A stretch of 64,000 nt of DNA. It comes from Thalassomonas viridans. GTDB lineage: Bacteria; Pseudomonadota; Gammaproteobacteria; Enterobacterales; Alteromonadaceae. Position numbers and translations under genes: made by a program. The notes under the pieces were generated by a model that saw only the letters and a program-made list of their open reading frames with translations, did no database searches and had not been told where the DNA came from. Positions 27,697 through 37,206 of the stretch are shown here, piece after piece. Where the stretch lies: positions 496,001-560,000 of the forward strand of contig NZ_CP059734.1 of the NCBI RefSeq assembly GCF_000948985.2, in the 5' to 3' direction. Each line of letters begins with the position of its first letter. The stretch's first letter is position 1.

Positions 27697-28557
27697 TTAA
27701 TACGCCGGTGTCGCCAGTTCCCTGTCGATATTGCCGGCACATCGGCTAAACCTGTAGAGGGCGTAATCATAAAGGGATAACTCCTGCTTATCCTGGTATT
27801 GGATCAGGGCCCATAGTCCCCAGAGGTAGTCGCAAAGCACCTTACACCGCTGAAATGTCAGGCGAACCTGTTCGCTCACGGCCTGGCCGTGATAAAGCTC
27901 CAGCAAGCGGTTATCCCAGTCGGCTTGCTGTTCTTTGTCTACCGCAAAGTCCGCCAGTTCATAAAGGATATAGGAGCGTCCGGCGTACTCCCAGTCGATC
28001 AGCCTTAAATCCCCGCTCTGGCGGTTAAACATGAAATTATCCGCCAGGGAGTCACAATGGCAGTTTGCCTGCGCCAGCTCCGCCCAGTTGATGGTATCAA
28101 GCAGGCTTTGGGCGGTTTTTTGGCAAACCCGTGCGATATCTGGCAGAGGGATGTTACGGCTGTTAATGATCTCATTAAACTTACTGATGATTTCTGCAGG
28201 ATAGAAGCTGGATTCAAAAGGAAGCTCCAATTGGTGGACTTTTTTAAAGACAGCGACGGCTTTCTCTAACATAGCCGCATCGGCAAAATCTCCCCTGGCC
28301 AGCGGCTGATATCCCCGGAGAAAATCCGTTAATAAAATACCGGCCTGTTCATCAAAATATAATACGTCCGATGAAATACCTGTGCCCGTGAGTTGCTGTA
28401 ATATTCTGCCTTCGCTGTCACGGCAAATATAGCTTTCGGTGCCTTTGCCCGGCACCCGTAAAACTAAGGTTTGCCGGTTAAAGGTGATGGCAAAGGACTT
28501 GTTGGTTTTGCCGCCGAGACGCTCAACTTCAGGCAAGCTTGAAACCACTTCTTTCAT
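27697..28557 (-). CDS. APH/choline-kinase-family phosphotransferase
   Basis: A 286-residue protein of the aminoglycoside/choline kinase fold. Visible are the N-lobe start (GGKTNKSFAITF), the catalytic loop HCDSLADNFMF (HxDxxxxN retained), and the metal motif LRLIDWEYAGRSYILYELAD, closest to LicA-type choline kinases. An AAGG box lies 8 bases before the ATG. It is the second gene of the minus-strand operon, 12 bp after the methyltransferase and 145 bp before the terminal NRPS. The substrate is unknown. One attractive idea is that it makes O-phosphoserine for SbnA; resistance by phosphorylation or phosphorylation of an intermediate are alternatives. Confidence 0.8.
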   Translation of the reverse strand: MKEVVSSLPEVERLGGKTNKSFAITFNRQTLVLRVPGKGTESYICRDSEGRILQQLTGTGISSDVLYFDEQAGILLTDFLRGYQPLARGDFADAAMLEKAVAVFKKVHQLELPFESSFYPAEIISKFNEIINSRNIPLPDIARVCQKTAQSLLDTINWAELAQANCHCDSLADNFMFNRQSGDLRLIDWEYAGRSYILYELADFAVDKEQQADWDNRLLELYHGQAVSEQVRLTFQRCKVLCDYLWGLWALIQYQDKQELSLYDYALYRFSRCAGNIDRELATPAY

Positions 28558-28569
28558 ATCTGCATAACC

Positions 28570-29415
28570 TTATTTGCCTGGTGAGGTCAGTAGCCAGGAG
28601 GCCCGTTTGTTTTTCTTGTAATCTCCCAGCTGGCGCCAGTCCGTGATGCCTTGATCTTTCCAGTTGACTTCCTCCGATGAAAAACCATAGTAGTCGAACA
28701 TGATTTTCAGGGCCGAATTTGTGGTCCAGGCCATCAAGCCGGTGGGATCTATGGTGGAGCCGGGGGCCTGGGGATCTTCGTAAAGCAGTACTATATTGCC
28801 AGAGGGTTGCTTTACGGAGCCGAGCAGGCCTTTAAAATATTGCCAGCGGCTCTTGCCCTTATTACCCAGCTGCACTTTGTCGATGGAGTAATTGATTATA
28901 TAGTTGAGTATTTTGGTACGCATATTGGTATAAAACGACTCGCGGATGATCCAGGTATCAAGGATAAAAAGATCCGGATTAATCCGTTTGATTTCCTTGA
29001 TGACTTCAAACTGGTAAATCAAGTGCGAAAAGACGCCGAAACATAAGATAACATCAAATTCTCCCGGCTGGACACCGGCGAGATATTCGACCAGGTCACC
29101 GGCCTCAAAATCGTATTTTTCTGCCGGTATGCCCAGGGACCGCATGTTTTCGTTTGCCTTGTCGACAGACTCGGGGCGCCCTTCCACTCCTTTGACATAC
29201 TCAGCGCCGGTCTGCAGGGCAGCGTAGGAAAAACGTCCGTCGTGACTTGCCAAATCAAGTACTCTTTTTCCTTTGAAATATTGTTTATTTTGTCCGAGTA
29301 GAACGTTTGCCCGCCAATTCAGACGATTGGCATGGGCCAGCACTTTGCTGCTTCCCATATAGGGGGTGCCGTTAAAATCAATTAACGTGGAATTGCCATC
29401 TTTCAATTTGTACAA
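28570..29415 (-). CDS. SAM-dependent methyltransferase, class I
   Basis: A 281-residue Rossmann-fold methyltransferase. Motif I is VLDLASHDGRFSYAAL, with an acidic residue after strand 2 in KGVEGRPES and a motif IV-like FDVILCFGVFSHL. The annotated frame begins with TTG at 29415; a second TTG three codons on has an AGG 9 bases upstream and an internal ATG lies at 29358, so the exact start is uncertain. It is the first gene of the minus-strand operon and faces the divergent ATP-grasp gene across about 540 bp. It probably O- or N-methylates the peptide or a building block. In sulfazecin the azetidinone carries a methoxy group, which makes ring O-methylation a reasonable guess. Confidence 0.8.
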   Translation of the reverse strand: MYKLKDGNSTLIDFNGTPYMGSSKVLAHANRLNWRANVLLGQNKQYFKGKRVLDLASHDGRFSYAALQTGAEYVKGVEGRPESVDKANENMRSLGIPAEKYDFEAGDLVEYLAGVQPGEFDVILCFGVFSHLIYQFEVIKEIKRINPDLFILDTWIIRESFYTNMRTKILNYIINYSIDKVQLGNKGKSRWQYFKGLLGSVKQPSGNIVLLYEDPQAPGSTIDPTGLMAWTTNSALKIMFDYYGFSSEEVNWKDQGITDWRQLGDYKKNKRASWLLTSPGK

Positions 29416-29954
29416 CCTGAATAGTTTTGTAGATTATTTTTTTGGTCGAGGGCAGAACCATAACACATAGCGGGCAATTCTGAAAATTTTATCTGGGTTG
29501 TTATTCATCCGGGGAGTTTTTCCCGACTTTTTCACAACACGGGGGACTTCATCATTCTCCTGCGCTCCCGCCTGTGGCGGCCTTGTGCGGGGCGGCGGAT
29601 AACACCCTCTAAGCGCTTGAAAAACTAACAGGGATAACGTAGGATCCGGGCCCGTTATTTCTGCCGCTTCGGCTTTTAAACACTTGTTTTTAGGGGCGGC
29701 AGCCAAGGTTAAGGGACCCTTTGCGGGCCGCTTGCGGGGGCTTTGACCGGGGGATGTTATCGGCTGTACGGATATCATAGGTTTTACCGTAAAAAGTATA
29801 AAGTGCCGATATTAGCTGATTGCTATTTTTTCGCGCAAGAACATCCCTGCGGCTTTTTTATTTTTGCTGTCTCAGTCCCGGGGGAAGGGGTAAATGAAAC
29901 TTTCGCCTGTCCGCAAGTGAAACGTATTAACACGATGAAGTTATAAGGATAGCC
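29416..29954. promoter_or_regulatory. Divergent intergenic region, 539 bp
   Basis: This stretch separates the minus-strand operon (methyltransferase first) from the plus-strand ATP-grasp gene and must hold both promoters. I see AT-rich patches at 29421-29445 and 29775-29850, separated by a GC-rich middle with no convincing gene. A short open frame on the minus strand (29434-29778) has a composition and residue mix unlike a real protein. No palindrome like those at 31396 or 45004 is evident. The plus-strand gene has a clear AAGGA ribosome binding site at 29945-29949. Confidence 0.5.
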
Positions 29955-31352
29955 ATGCTGTCACAAGAAAATGTCCAAAACCTCGGGTTTTATTCACCCC
30001 GTTATTTACAGTTGATCCGGTTATTGTCGGCCAATGAAGGCATGCGCCGCCATCGCATCTGCGCTGAATCAGACAACCTGGTTGATTTTATGAAAACCTA
30101 CGAATATGACTACGGGGCCTGGCCCATGATTATTTCTAAGGCAAGGGTTGCAGAGTTTGACGCTTTTATAAAAGTCTTTCCGGATATGGTTTATAAGGCC
30201 ATTAACAGCTATTTTCAGGGAGACAGCCGGGAATTTTCCCGTTATTTCCAATCACCGGCATTGATATACGAGCTGTTGCAGGACGCGCAGATAGATAACC
30301 GGGAGCTGCTTAACCGCTATGATACGCTTTATTGTGGCCAGGTATTGAAAATACTTGAGGTAAATTCCGGCTCTAATATCGGCGGCTGGCAACTGGATTA
30401 TCTGCATCCGCAATTTTCCCGGATATTGGCCAGCTACCGGCAGACACGCCAGTGGCATCTCAAGCAGCGCCATGCGGTCAATGCCATGCTGACGGCATTG
30501 ACCGATTGCATCACCCGTACCCTGCCGGAAACATCAAAAGGCAATATACTGATTTATTTTCAGGATGATAAAGATGACGGCCTGAAGCAATTGAGAATTG
30601 ACCTGGCCAATCTCTATCAGGAAATCAAGCCCGAACACTTTCCCGAAGGCAAAATCATGTATTTTTCTGACTGTGCGGACATCAGTTTTACCGGGCAGTG
30701 CCGGGTGAAATACCGGCAAGAGACAATCGATGTGCTGATCATGCCTGAGCCGGACAGACCAATTTTTCCCGATAACTTTTGCCGGCAACTGATTCAGAGC
30801 CGTCTGGCAAACCGGCTGATTTTCCCCGACAGCCCGTTGCATACCATCATAGGGAATAAACATGCTTTAGCCTTGCTGCATGAAGAAGCGGTACAGCAGG
30901 CGTTAAGCGCCGAAGAAGTGCATATGATAAACCGCCATGTCCCCTGGACGGCAAAAATGACACGGGAAGCCGTCTTCTGGCGGGGGGAGCGTTGGGCATT
31001 ACGGCAGCTTTTGATCCGGGAGCAAGCGGCTTTTGTGATAAAGAAATCACACTCCCTGCAGGGGAGAGATGTTTATGTCGGCCGCTATCTGCAGCCGGAT
31101 GCCTGGCTAATGCACCTGGATGAAGTGTTGGGGGAAGGGGACTGGCTGGCACAGGAATTTTGCCAGGCAGACCCTGTGCTAATGTGCGATCAGGCTTCGG
31201 GATTAAACCTTTACCGGCAGGTGTGGGGGGTCTTTGATATCAACAATGCCTATGGCGGCGCTTTTGTTCGGGCTAACCCGCTTGATGGCGGCAACGGTGT
31301 GATTAATTCCGCCAACGGCGCAACCGAATTTGCGGTTTTTGAAGAGGCTTAG
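29955..31352 (+). CDS. Permuted ATP-grasp-like ligase, second copy (465 aa)
   Basis: A 465-residue paralogue of the protein at 9262-10680 with the same order of motifs: KILEVNSGSNIGGWQLDYL, RHVPWTAKMTREAVFW, AFVIKKSHSLQGRDVYVG, WLAQEFCQAD, VWGVFDINNAYGGAFVRA, and NGVINSANGA. The start is set by an AAGGA box 5 bases before the ATG. I read it as a permuted ATP-grasp ligase related to glutathionylspermidine-synthase-like proteins. Two divergent copies flanking the two halves of the cluster suggest two separate amide- or ester-forming steps, or recognition of two different partners. It is followed after 44 bp by a large palindrome. Confidence 0.62.
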   Translation: MLSQENVQNLGFYSPRYLQLIRLLSANEGMRRHRICAESDNLVDFMKTYEYDYGAWPMIISKARVAEFDAFIKVFPDMVYKAINSYFQGDSREFSRYFQSPALIYELLQDAQIDNRELLNRYDTLYCGQVLKILEVNSGSNIGGWQLDYLHPQFSRILASYRQTRQWHLKQRHAVNAMLTALTDCITRTLPETSKGNILIYFQDDKDDGLKQLRIDLANLYQEIKPEHFPEGKIMYFSDCADISFTGQCRVKYRQETIDVLIMPEPDRPIFPDNFCRQLIQSRLANRLIFPDSPLHTIIGNKHALALLHEEAVQQALSAEEVHMINRHVPWTAKMTREAVFWRGERWALRQLLIREQAAFVIKKSHSLQGRDVYVGRYLQPDAWLMHLDEVLGEGDWLAQEFCQADPVLMCDQASGLNLYRQVWGVFDINNAYGGAFVRANPLDGGNGVINSANGATEFAVFEEA

Positions 31353-31395
31353 TCTCAGGCCGGCAGGGTAAGGCGGCGACAGGGCAGGCGGTGGG

Positions 31396-31428
31396 ACTGA
31401 AATCGTCTCATGCATGAGACGTTTCAGT
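31396..31428. promoter_or_regulatory. Large palindrome centred on CATGCATG (copy 1)
   Basis: The core CGTCTCATGCATGAGACG (31404-31421) is a perfect 18-bp palindrome. It is enclosed by ACTGAAA on the left and TTTCAGT on the right, offset by a single base, so the whole 33 bases form a near-perfect inverted repeat. It begins 44 bp after the ATP-grasp stop and ends about 190 bp before a promoter-like block. The same 14-base core recurs at 45020-45033 in an equivalent position. It could be a regulator operator, a terminator hairpin, or both. Confidence 0.7.
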
Positions 31429-31615
31429 GGCAGGGCTTTTAACGGCATCCTGTTATTATTTATGTGTGTGAGTGCCCACTCCTTTTTGTGGCTTTTTATA
31501 TCGCCGATGCGCCTGTTGCTGCTTGTTTCCCAGGGCCGCCCCGGCAGGAAGGCGGACAGTTTTTCTCCATTGCCCCTGCATCAGGGGAACGGGGCAAGGC
31601 TTGTCCCGTAGATAG

Positions 31616-31668
31616 TTGATTTTTCATTTTATATCCTAGAGAATGCCTGCTTTGTTGTATTTTCAGGA
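31616..31668 (+). promoter_or_regulatory. Promoter-like block upstream of the NRPS at 32020
   Basis: The block contains TTGATT (31616-31621), exactly 17 bases, then GAGAAT (31639-31644), a reasonable -35/-10 pair. Its sequence TATATCCTAGAGAATG, then TTTGT, then TTTCAGGA, recurs at 45121-45171 with the same 17-base spacing. That conservation between two intergenic regions argues for a real promoter. The implied leader before the NRPS start at 32020 would be about 370 bases and is rich in GC inverted repeats. Confidence 0.6.
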
Positions 31669-32019
31669 ATATTTCACAAATTTTTCGAAAGAGCATTCAA
31701 GGAAAAGCCGCATATATGGCGGAAGGGTTGGACCGCTGCCCGTGAGCAAGAGGGCATGGCTTTTGTTAAGGTGCCTGCATTAGCGGCTGCAGCATGAGGC
31801 GGCAGCCATGCCCGAAGGCCGCTATGGCCGGCATGGCTTATGCGGCCTGCAGGTGCTAACCGGCCTCTTGCTGAAACCGTACAGCCCGTTGGCGTTATGT
31901 CCATAAAAAAATATCGCGGATGATTTTGCCCGCAGGCATGTTTTATTGAATCAGGTGATGTGATTTATTGCTGCCTGAAAGCATGGCGGGACAGAGCCCG
32001 TAAAAAAGAGACAGAAGAA

Positions 32020-35000
32020 ATGTTAGAAACCGAATCCGGCGCAAATCATAGTGTTGCCAGTCATATCCCCGGCAGCGGCGTTAACGCAGGCTTGCCGGCA
32101 CAAGAACTTATTCATGAACTGTTTGAGCTCCAGGCAGAGAAAACACCGGATAATATTGCTCTGATCTTTGAAGGGCAGCAACTGAGTTACCGGGAGCTCA
32201 ATCAGGCTGCCAACCAACTGGCCCGCCATCTTCGCCGGCAGGGAGTGATGACGGAAACCCTGGTGGGGATTTGCCTTGAGCGCGGCCCCGCTATGGTGAC
32301 GGCTATGCTGGCCGTGCTTAAAGCCGGAGGCGCCTGCCTGGCCCTGGCCCCCGATGAGCGCCCCGAACGTATGGCCTATATGCTTGACGAGCTTGGCCTG
32401 CATTACCTGGTTACCGAAAGCGCCGTACAGGCAGTTGCCCCCGGTCGCGATATTAAGGTGGTGGCGCCGGAGGAGGAAAAGCAGCAAATACAAATGCACC
32501 CGGCCACTAACCTCGAACGAGACACAGGGCAGCTTACGTCCAGCCTGGCTTATGTTACCTATACTTCAGGCCGGCGCGGTTTACCCAAAGCCGTGATGGT
32601 TGAACACCAGGCTTTTATTAACAGCCTGTCGGGCCTGCAGCAGCAACTTGCCGGAGGATCAACGCAGAGCAGCCGCCAGCTCTGTGTGACGCCATTTGAT
32701 GACGCTATGGCGGTACTTGATATTTTTGGCGGGCTTGCCCGGGGAGCGGCCCTGGTGCTTGCCGATAAAACCTGTGCCTCAGATCCCGGGCGCCTGAGCC
32801 GGTTAATCGAGCAACATGATATTAATTTTATCCAGGCGACCCAGGCGACCTGGCAGCTGATGCTTGAGAGCGGCTGGCCGGGGAAAGGGGATTTGCTGGT
32901 CCTGACCGGGGGAGTCTTATCCCTTCCTCTGGCGCGTTTTCTGCTATCCCGTTGCGCTCAGGTATGGCACTGTTATGGAGCCCCGGAAGCCGGCCTTTGC
33001 TCACTTGTCAGGCCGCTTGTCGCCGATGCCGATCCCCTGCACCAGCTTGCCCTGGGGGCGCCTTTGGCAAACAGCCGTTATTGGATCCTGGACGGGGAGT
33101 TGCAGGCCGTAACCCAGGGAAAGATCGGCGAGCTTTATCTTGGCGGCGCGACCCTGGCCCGGGGCTATTGCAATCCTGGGCCATTCAAGCACCGGGATTT
33201 TATCCGGGTGCCCTTGAACGGGGAAGGAAAGGAGTGCCTGTTTAAAACCGGCGATCTGGTCCGTTACCTGGCGGATGGCCGCCTGGAATATTTAGGGGCT
33301 GTCCGGGAGCAGGTGACATTACGCGGCAGCAGGGTTGAACTGGCAGAGCTGGAAGCATTATTGATGCAAGACGGCAAGGTTTCCCGGGCCGTGGCCAGGG
33401 TGCAGCCGTCGGCGCAAGGGGACGAACAGCTCCAGGTTTATCTCTGTCCGCCTTCCGGCGAACTTGCCCGCTACAGTTCGCCGGAGGATAAGGCACAAGG
33501 CCTTAAGCATTCCGCTGAACTTATTGACCGGCTCAGGCAGGTGCTGATGCAACGGCTGCCGGAATTTATGCTGCCGGACGCCTATTTCCTGGTGGCGGAG
33601 ATGCCACTGACGCCGCAGGGGGAAATCGACCAGGCCGCCCTGGCAGGAGTGGAGGTCCTCAATTGGCAGCATGATGCCGGGGCGCAAACGGAGCATGAAA
33701 AAGCACTGGTAGAGATTTGGGCAGATCTGTTGCGCATCAGGCCGGAAGCACTGGGGGTCACCGGGAACTTCTTCGCCCTGGGGGGGGACTCTTTACTGGC
33801 CATGCGCTTGGCGGCCAAAATCCATGCCCGGTGGCAGCAGGTATTGAGCCTTAGTACCCTGTTTGAGGCGCCGACTATCCGCGCCCAGGCACAAGCGATT
33901 GCCAAAGGCGCAGGGACGCCGTTAACGGCGGCGACCGAATCTCAGGCCAGGCAGGGGGGGGCAGTGCTGCCGGCTTCCCCGGCACAGCAGGCTTTATGGC
34001 TCAAGGGGCCTGCGGTCGCCAATACAGTGGCGGCCTATGCCATTGCAGGAAACCTGGATCCGGATGCTGTTGAGCAGGCGCTGGCCGGGATCATTTTATG
34101 CCATGGAGCCCTGAGAACGGTTTTTCGCGGCAAGCCGGGGCAGCTGGAGCAAGTGCTCCTGGCCGATGCCGCCTTTACCCTGGAACGCCATGATCTGGCG
34201 GGGGAAGGGGACGGGCAAAGACGGGCCCGGGTGGATGCCCTGATGGCCAGGGAGTCAGCACATGTCTTCGATTTAAAGAAAGACCTCTTGATCCGGGCCA
34301 TCCATGTCCGTCATGCCGGGACACAGGCAGCCGCCCATGACGTTTTACTCCTTAACCTGCACCCCATGGCGGCAGATACCTGGTCGCTGGGGATTTTGCG
34401 GGATGAACTTATTCGCCGCTACCAGGCCATTGTCCGGGGAGAGCAAACGCAGCCCGCTGCGCCGGCGCTTCAATATGCCGATTATGCCCTCTGGCAGAGG
34501 CAATGGCTGCAGGGGCAGGAAAGCCGTTTACACCTCGATTACTGGCTAAAATTGCTTAATGATGCCCCCGCCTGTCACCGCCTGCCTTTGGACAGGGCCA
34601 GGGGCAAGCCATTGCGGGAAAATGCCGTTGTCACAGGTGAATTGTCTGCGGCGCTGACCGCCCGGGTGACTCAACTGCTTGAGCAGAAGGCCTCTACCCT
34701 GTTTATGTTTATGCAGGCGGCTTTAGCCGTACATATCGGCAGGTTAAGCCATGAAACCGATGTCGTCTTAGGCGGCGTCAATGCCGGGCGCGGGCGCGCA
34801 GGGCTGGCGTCCCTGATAGGTTTAGTCGCCGATACCCGGGTGTACCGGACCAGGTTTGCCGACAACCCGGGTTTTGATGAACTGCTGGCCCGGACCAGGC
34901 AGGAGCATTTAACGGCGCTGCCGTACGCGGATGTGCCCTTTAGCGCCATTGTGGCAGAGATAAAGCCGTCCGCGAAGGCATCTTATGCACCGGTTTTCCA

Positions 35001-37206
35001 GGTGGCGGTGAACCTTGTCGCCAAAGAGGAGCTGGCTGTCCGGATCGACGGTTTGGCAATGAAGCCGCTTGCAGGGAACCAGGCGCCGGATAACCAATAC
35101 GATATCAGTTTATATATTGAGGAGCCGGCGCAGACACATACCTGCCTGCGCTTCAAGTGGGTTTATGACGCCGGGATATTTGACGCCCCTACCGTCACTA
35201 TGTTTGCCCGGGAGTTCGAATATTTTATCCGGCAAATCCTTGACAAGCCCGGGCTGCCGGTGCTGGATCACGGCTGGCAAACCAGCGGGCAATCGGCGGC
35301 CGTGCTGCCGGACAAGGGGCATTTTGGCCGGGACAGCATAGCATCTTTGTTCGAACAACAGGCGCGGACCAATCCCGAAGCCACCGCCCTGTCATATGGG
35401 CGGCAAAGCTGGAGCTATCAGGCCCTTAACCAAAAAGTCAACCGCTTATGCCACCTGCTGGCGCAGGACTACCAAGTGTCTGCGGGAGACAGGGTCTTAG
35501 TCGCCACCTTACGTAACGAATGGCATATCATTGCCGTGCTGGCCCTGCATAAACTCGGCGCCTGCTATATCCCCCTCAGTGATGAGCTGCCCCGGGACCG
35601 GATGAAGTATATGCTGGGGGCGAGTGAACCCGATATTATCCTGACGGACGAAGGTTTTTCGCAGCGGCATGCCTGGCTGACCCCGGGACAAACGGCAGCA
35701 GAGGCCGGCGGCGGGCATAAAGACAGGAAAATTGTGCTTGACGGCCCGGCGGCGACCCGTGCCCAGGCGCAGCATGGCCAGGAAAACCCGCCGGCGAGGC
35801 AAGTGCCCGAAACGGCGATTGCCAACATCCTCTTTACTTCCGGTTCAACCGGCAATCCCAAAGGGGTGCTGGGCTCATATGAGGCAACGGATAACCGCAT
35901 CAACTGGATGCTGGATGCCCTGCCTTTTTCGGTTGGCGAAGCCATGACCCATATCACGGATATGGCATTTGTCGGGGCTATCTGGGAGATGCTGGTGCCC
36001 TTATGCGGCGGCGGGCACCTTTTGCTTTGTCCCCGGGATCTTGTCAGGCAGGCGGATAAGTTTCTTGATTTTTTGATCGAACAAAAAGTGACCCGGCTTA
36101 AATCCGCCCCTTCGCTGATGAAAGCCTTATGTGAAGTGCCGAGGGCGCAGGACTGCCAGGTGAAAACCAGCATTGAACACTGGTTTATCGGGGCGGATTT
36201 GCTGACCATAAAAGATGCCCACCTGGCGCTGGCGAAATTCCCCGGCATATGCCTTTACAACATGTACGGTTCGACGGAAGTGATGTCGGATGCGTTGTGG
36301 GCCAGGGTCAGCCTGCAAGATCAGGGCATCTATGCGCCGGTAGGTTACCCGTTGGCGGGCATGGAGGTGATGGTGACAGGCAGCGGCGGACAGCGGGTGC
36401 CTGACGGGGTGATCGGTGAGCTGGTGGTTGTCGGCTGGCCCGTGGCAAAAGGTTACCTTGGCGATGACAGCGGGCAGAGCTTTATCCAGACCCCTGCCGG
36501 GCGGGGTTACCGGACGGGGGATTTAGGCTGGATAGGCAAGGACGGGCAATTTCAGTGTATCGGCCGTATGGACGATCAAATCAAGATCCGCGGTTACCGC
36601 ATCGAGCTCGGCGAAATCGCCCACCAGATCGCCTTACTGGAGCAGGTTGCTTCCTCTTTGGTGCTGGCGCGGGAGCAGGAGACGGGAGAAAAGGTCCTGA
36701 CCGCCTATGTGGTGCCGGAAAAAGGCACGGCGCTTGGCGAGCAGGCCTTTATTTCCCTGATCAAAACCGCCGTAGCAGACTTTTTACCCGATTATATGCT
36801 GCCTTCATCCTTTGTCATTTTGCCGCACTGGCCCCTGACCCCGTTGGGGAAAATCGACCGCAAAGCCTTGCCCGCCCCCAAAACCGGCTTAGCGCCCGGG
36901 CAGTATCTTGCCCCCGAAACGGAGACGGAAAAAGCCCTGGTGGCCATTTGGGGGCAACTGCTTAACCTGGAGGCGGCCGCCATCAGCGTGACGGTAGGCT
37001 TTTTTGATCTGGGGGGGCATTCCTTGCTGGCGGTACGTATGGTGGCGGCGATCCGTGAACGCTTAGGGGCCGAAATTGCCATCGGCGAATTATTCGATTT
37101 GGCGACCATACGCCAATTGGCGCCGCTGGTGGATAAAGCCGCCACCATGCAGTTTGTACAAGATCAACAACAGAATATTGAAATAACGAGTGAAGGATTC
37201 CTATGA
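32020..37206 (+). CDS. NRPS with decayed first module: A*-T-C*-A-T
   Basis: 1728 residues from ATG 32020, preceded by an AAGAG/AGAAGA stretch; an upstream GTG at 31960 is in frame but less convincing. Domains by nucleotide: A* 32100-33640, T 33690-33900, C* 33960-35260, A 35330-36880, T 36905-37130. The first A domain looks dead: the phosphate loop is YTSGRRGLPKAV instead of SGSTGxPKG, YGPTE has become YGAPE, and the A10 lysine is Glu535 (PQGEID). The C motif is LHPMAAD, with Pro782 in place of the catalytic His. The second A domain keeps SGSTGNPKG and PLGKIDRKAL but has FVGAIW in place of FDxSxW, so the Asp that binds the alpha-amine is Val1318. The tail NIEITSEGFL probably docks with the next protein, whose ATG overlaps this stop. 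Confidence 0.9.
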   Translation: MLETESGANHSVASHIPGSGVNAGLPAQELIHELFELQAEKTPDNIALIFEGQQLSYRELNQAANQLARHLRRQGVMTETLVGICLERGPAMVTAMLAVLKAGGACLALAPDERPERMAYMLDELGLHYLVTESAVQAVAPGRDIKVVAPEEEKQQIQMHPATNLERDTGQLTSSLAYVTYTSGRRGLPKAVMVEHQAFINSLSGLQQQLAGGSTQSSRQLCVTPFDDAMAVLDIFGGLARGAALVLADKTCASDPGRLSRLIEQHDINFIQATQATWQLMLESGWPGKGDLLVLTGGVLSLPLARFLLSRCAQVWHCYGAPEAGLCSLVRPLVADADPLHQLALGAPLANSRYWILDGELQAVTQGKIGELYLGGATLARGYCNPGPFKHRDFIRVPLNGEGKECLFKTGDLVRYLADGRLEYLGAVREQVTLRGSRVELAELEALLMQDGKVSRAVARVQPSAQGDEQLQVYLCPPSGELARYSSPEDKAQGLKHSAELIDRLRQVLMQRLPEFMLPDAYFLVAEMPLTPQGEIDQAALAGVEVLNWQHDAGAQTEHEKALVEIWADLLRIRPEALGVTGNFFALGGDSLLAMRLAAKIHARWQQVLSLSTLFEAPTIRAQAQAIAKGAGTPLTAATESQARQGGAVLPASPAQQALWLKGPAVANTVAAYAIAGNLDPDAVEQALAGIILCHGALRTVFRGKPGQLEQVLLADAAFTLERHDLAGEGDGQRRARVDALMARESAHVFDLKKDLLIRAIHVRHAGTQAAAHDVLLLNLHPMAADTWSLGILRDELIRRYQAIVRGEQTQPAAPALQYADYALWQRQWLQGQESRLHLDYWLKLLNDAPACHRLPLDRARGKPLRENAVVTGELSAALTARVTQLLEQKASTLFMFMQAALAVHIGRLSHETDVVLGGVNAGRGRAGLASLIGLVADTRVYRTRFADNPGFDELLARTRQEHLTALPYADVPFSAIVAEIKPSAKASYAPVFQVAVNLVAKEELAVRIDGLAMKPLAGNQAPDNQYDISLYIEEPAQTHTCLRFKWVYDAGIFDAPTVTMFAREFEYFIRQILDKPGLPVLDHGWQTSGQSAAVLPDKGHFGRDSIASLFEQQARTNPEATALSYGRQSWSYQALNQKVNRLCHLLAQDYQVSAGDRVLVATLRNEWHIIAVLALHKLGACYIPLSDELPRDRMKYMLGASEPDIILTDEGFSQRHAWLTPGQTAAEAGGGHKDRKIVLDGPAATRAQAQHGQENPPARQVPETAIANILFTSGSTGNPKGVLGSYEATDNRINWMLDALPFSVGEAMTHITDMAFVGAIWEMLVPLCGGGHLLLCPRDLVRQADKFLDFLIEQKVTRLKSAPSLMKALCEVPRAQDCQVKTSIEHWFIGADLLTIKDAHLALAKFPGICLYNMYGSTEVMSDALWARVSLQDQGIYAPVGYPLAGMEVMVTGSGGQRVPDGVIGELVVVGWPVAKGYLGDDSGQSFIQTPAGRGYRTGDLGWIGKDGQFQCIGRMDDQIKIRGYRIELGEIAHQIALLEQVASSLVLAREQETGEKVLTAYVVPEKGTALGEQAFISLIKTAVADFLPDYMLPSSFVILPHWPLTPLGKIDRKALPAPKTGLAPGQYLAPETETEKALVAIWGQLLNLEAAAISVTVGFFDLGGHSLLAVRMVAAIRERLGAEIAIGELFDLATIRQLAPLVDKAATMQFVQDQQQNIEITSEGFL

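Noticed and set aside
29434..29778. Small minus-strand frame in the divergent intergenic region
   Set aside because: Low-complexity, Pro/Lys-rich translation with no convincing RBS or motif; more likely regulatory DNA.
31960..32019. Upstream GTG start for the NRPS
   Set aside because: The 20 extra codons are unconserved-looking and the spacing to any RBS is poor; the ATG at 32020 is better supported.
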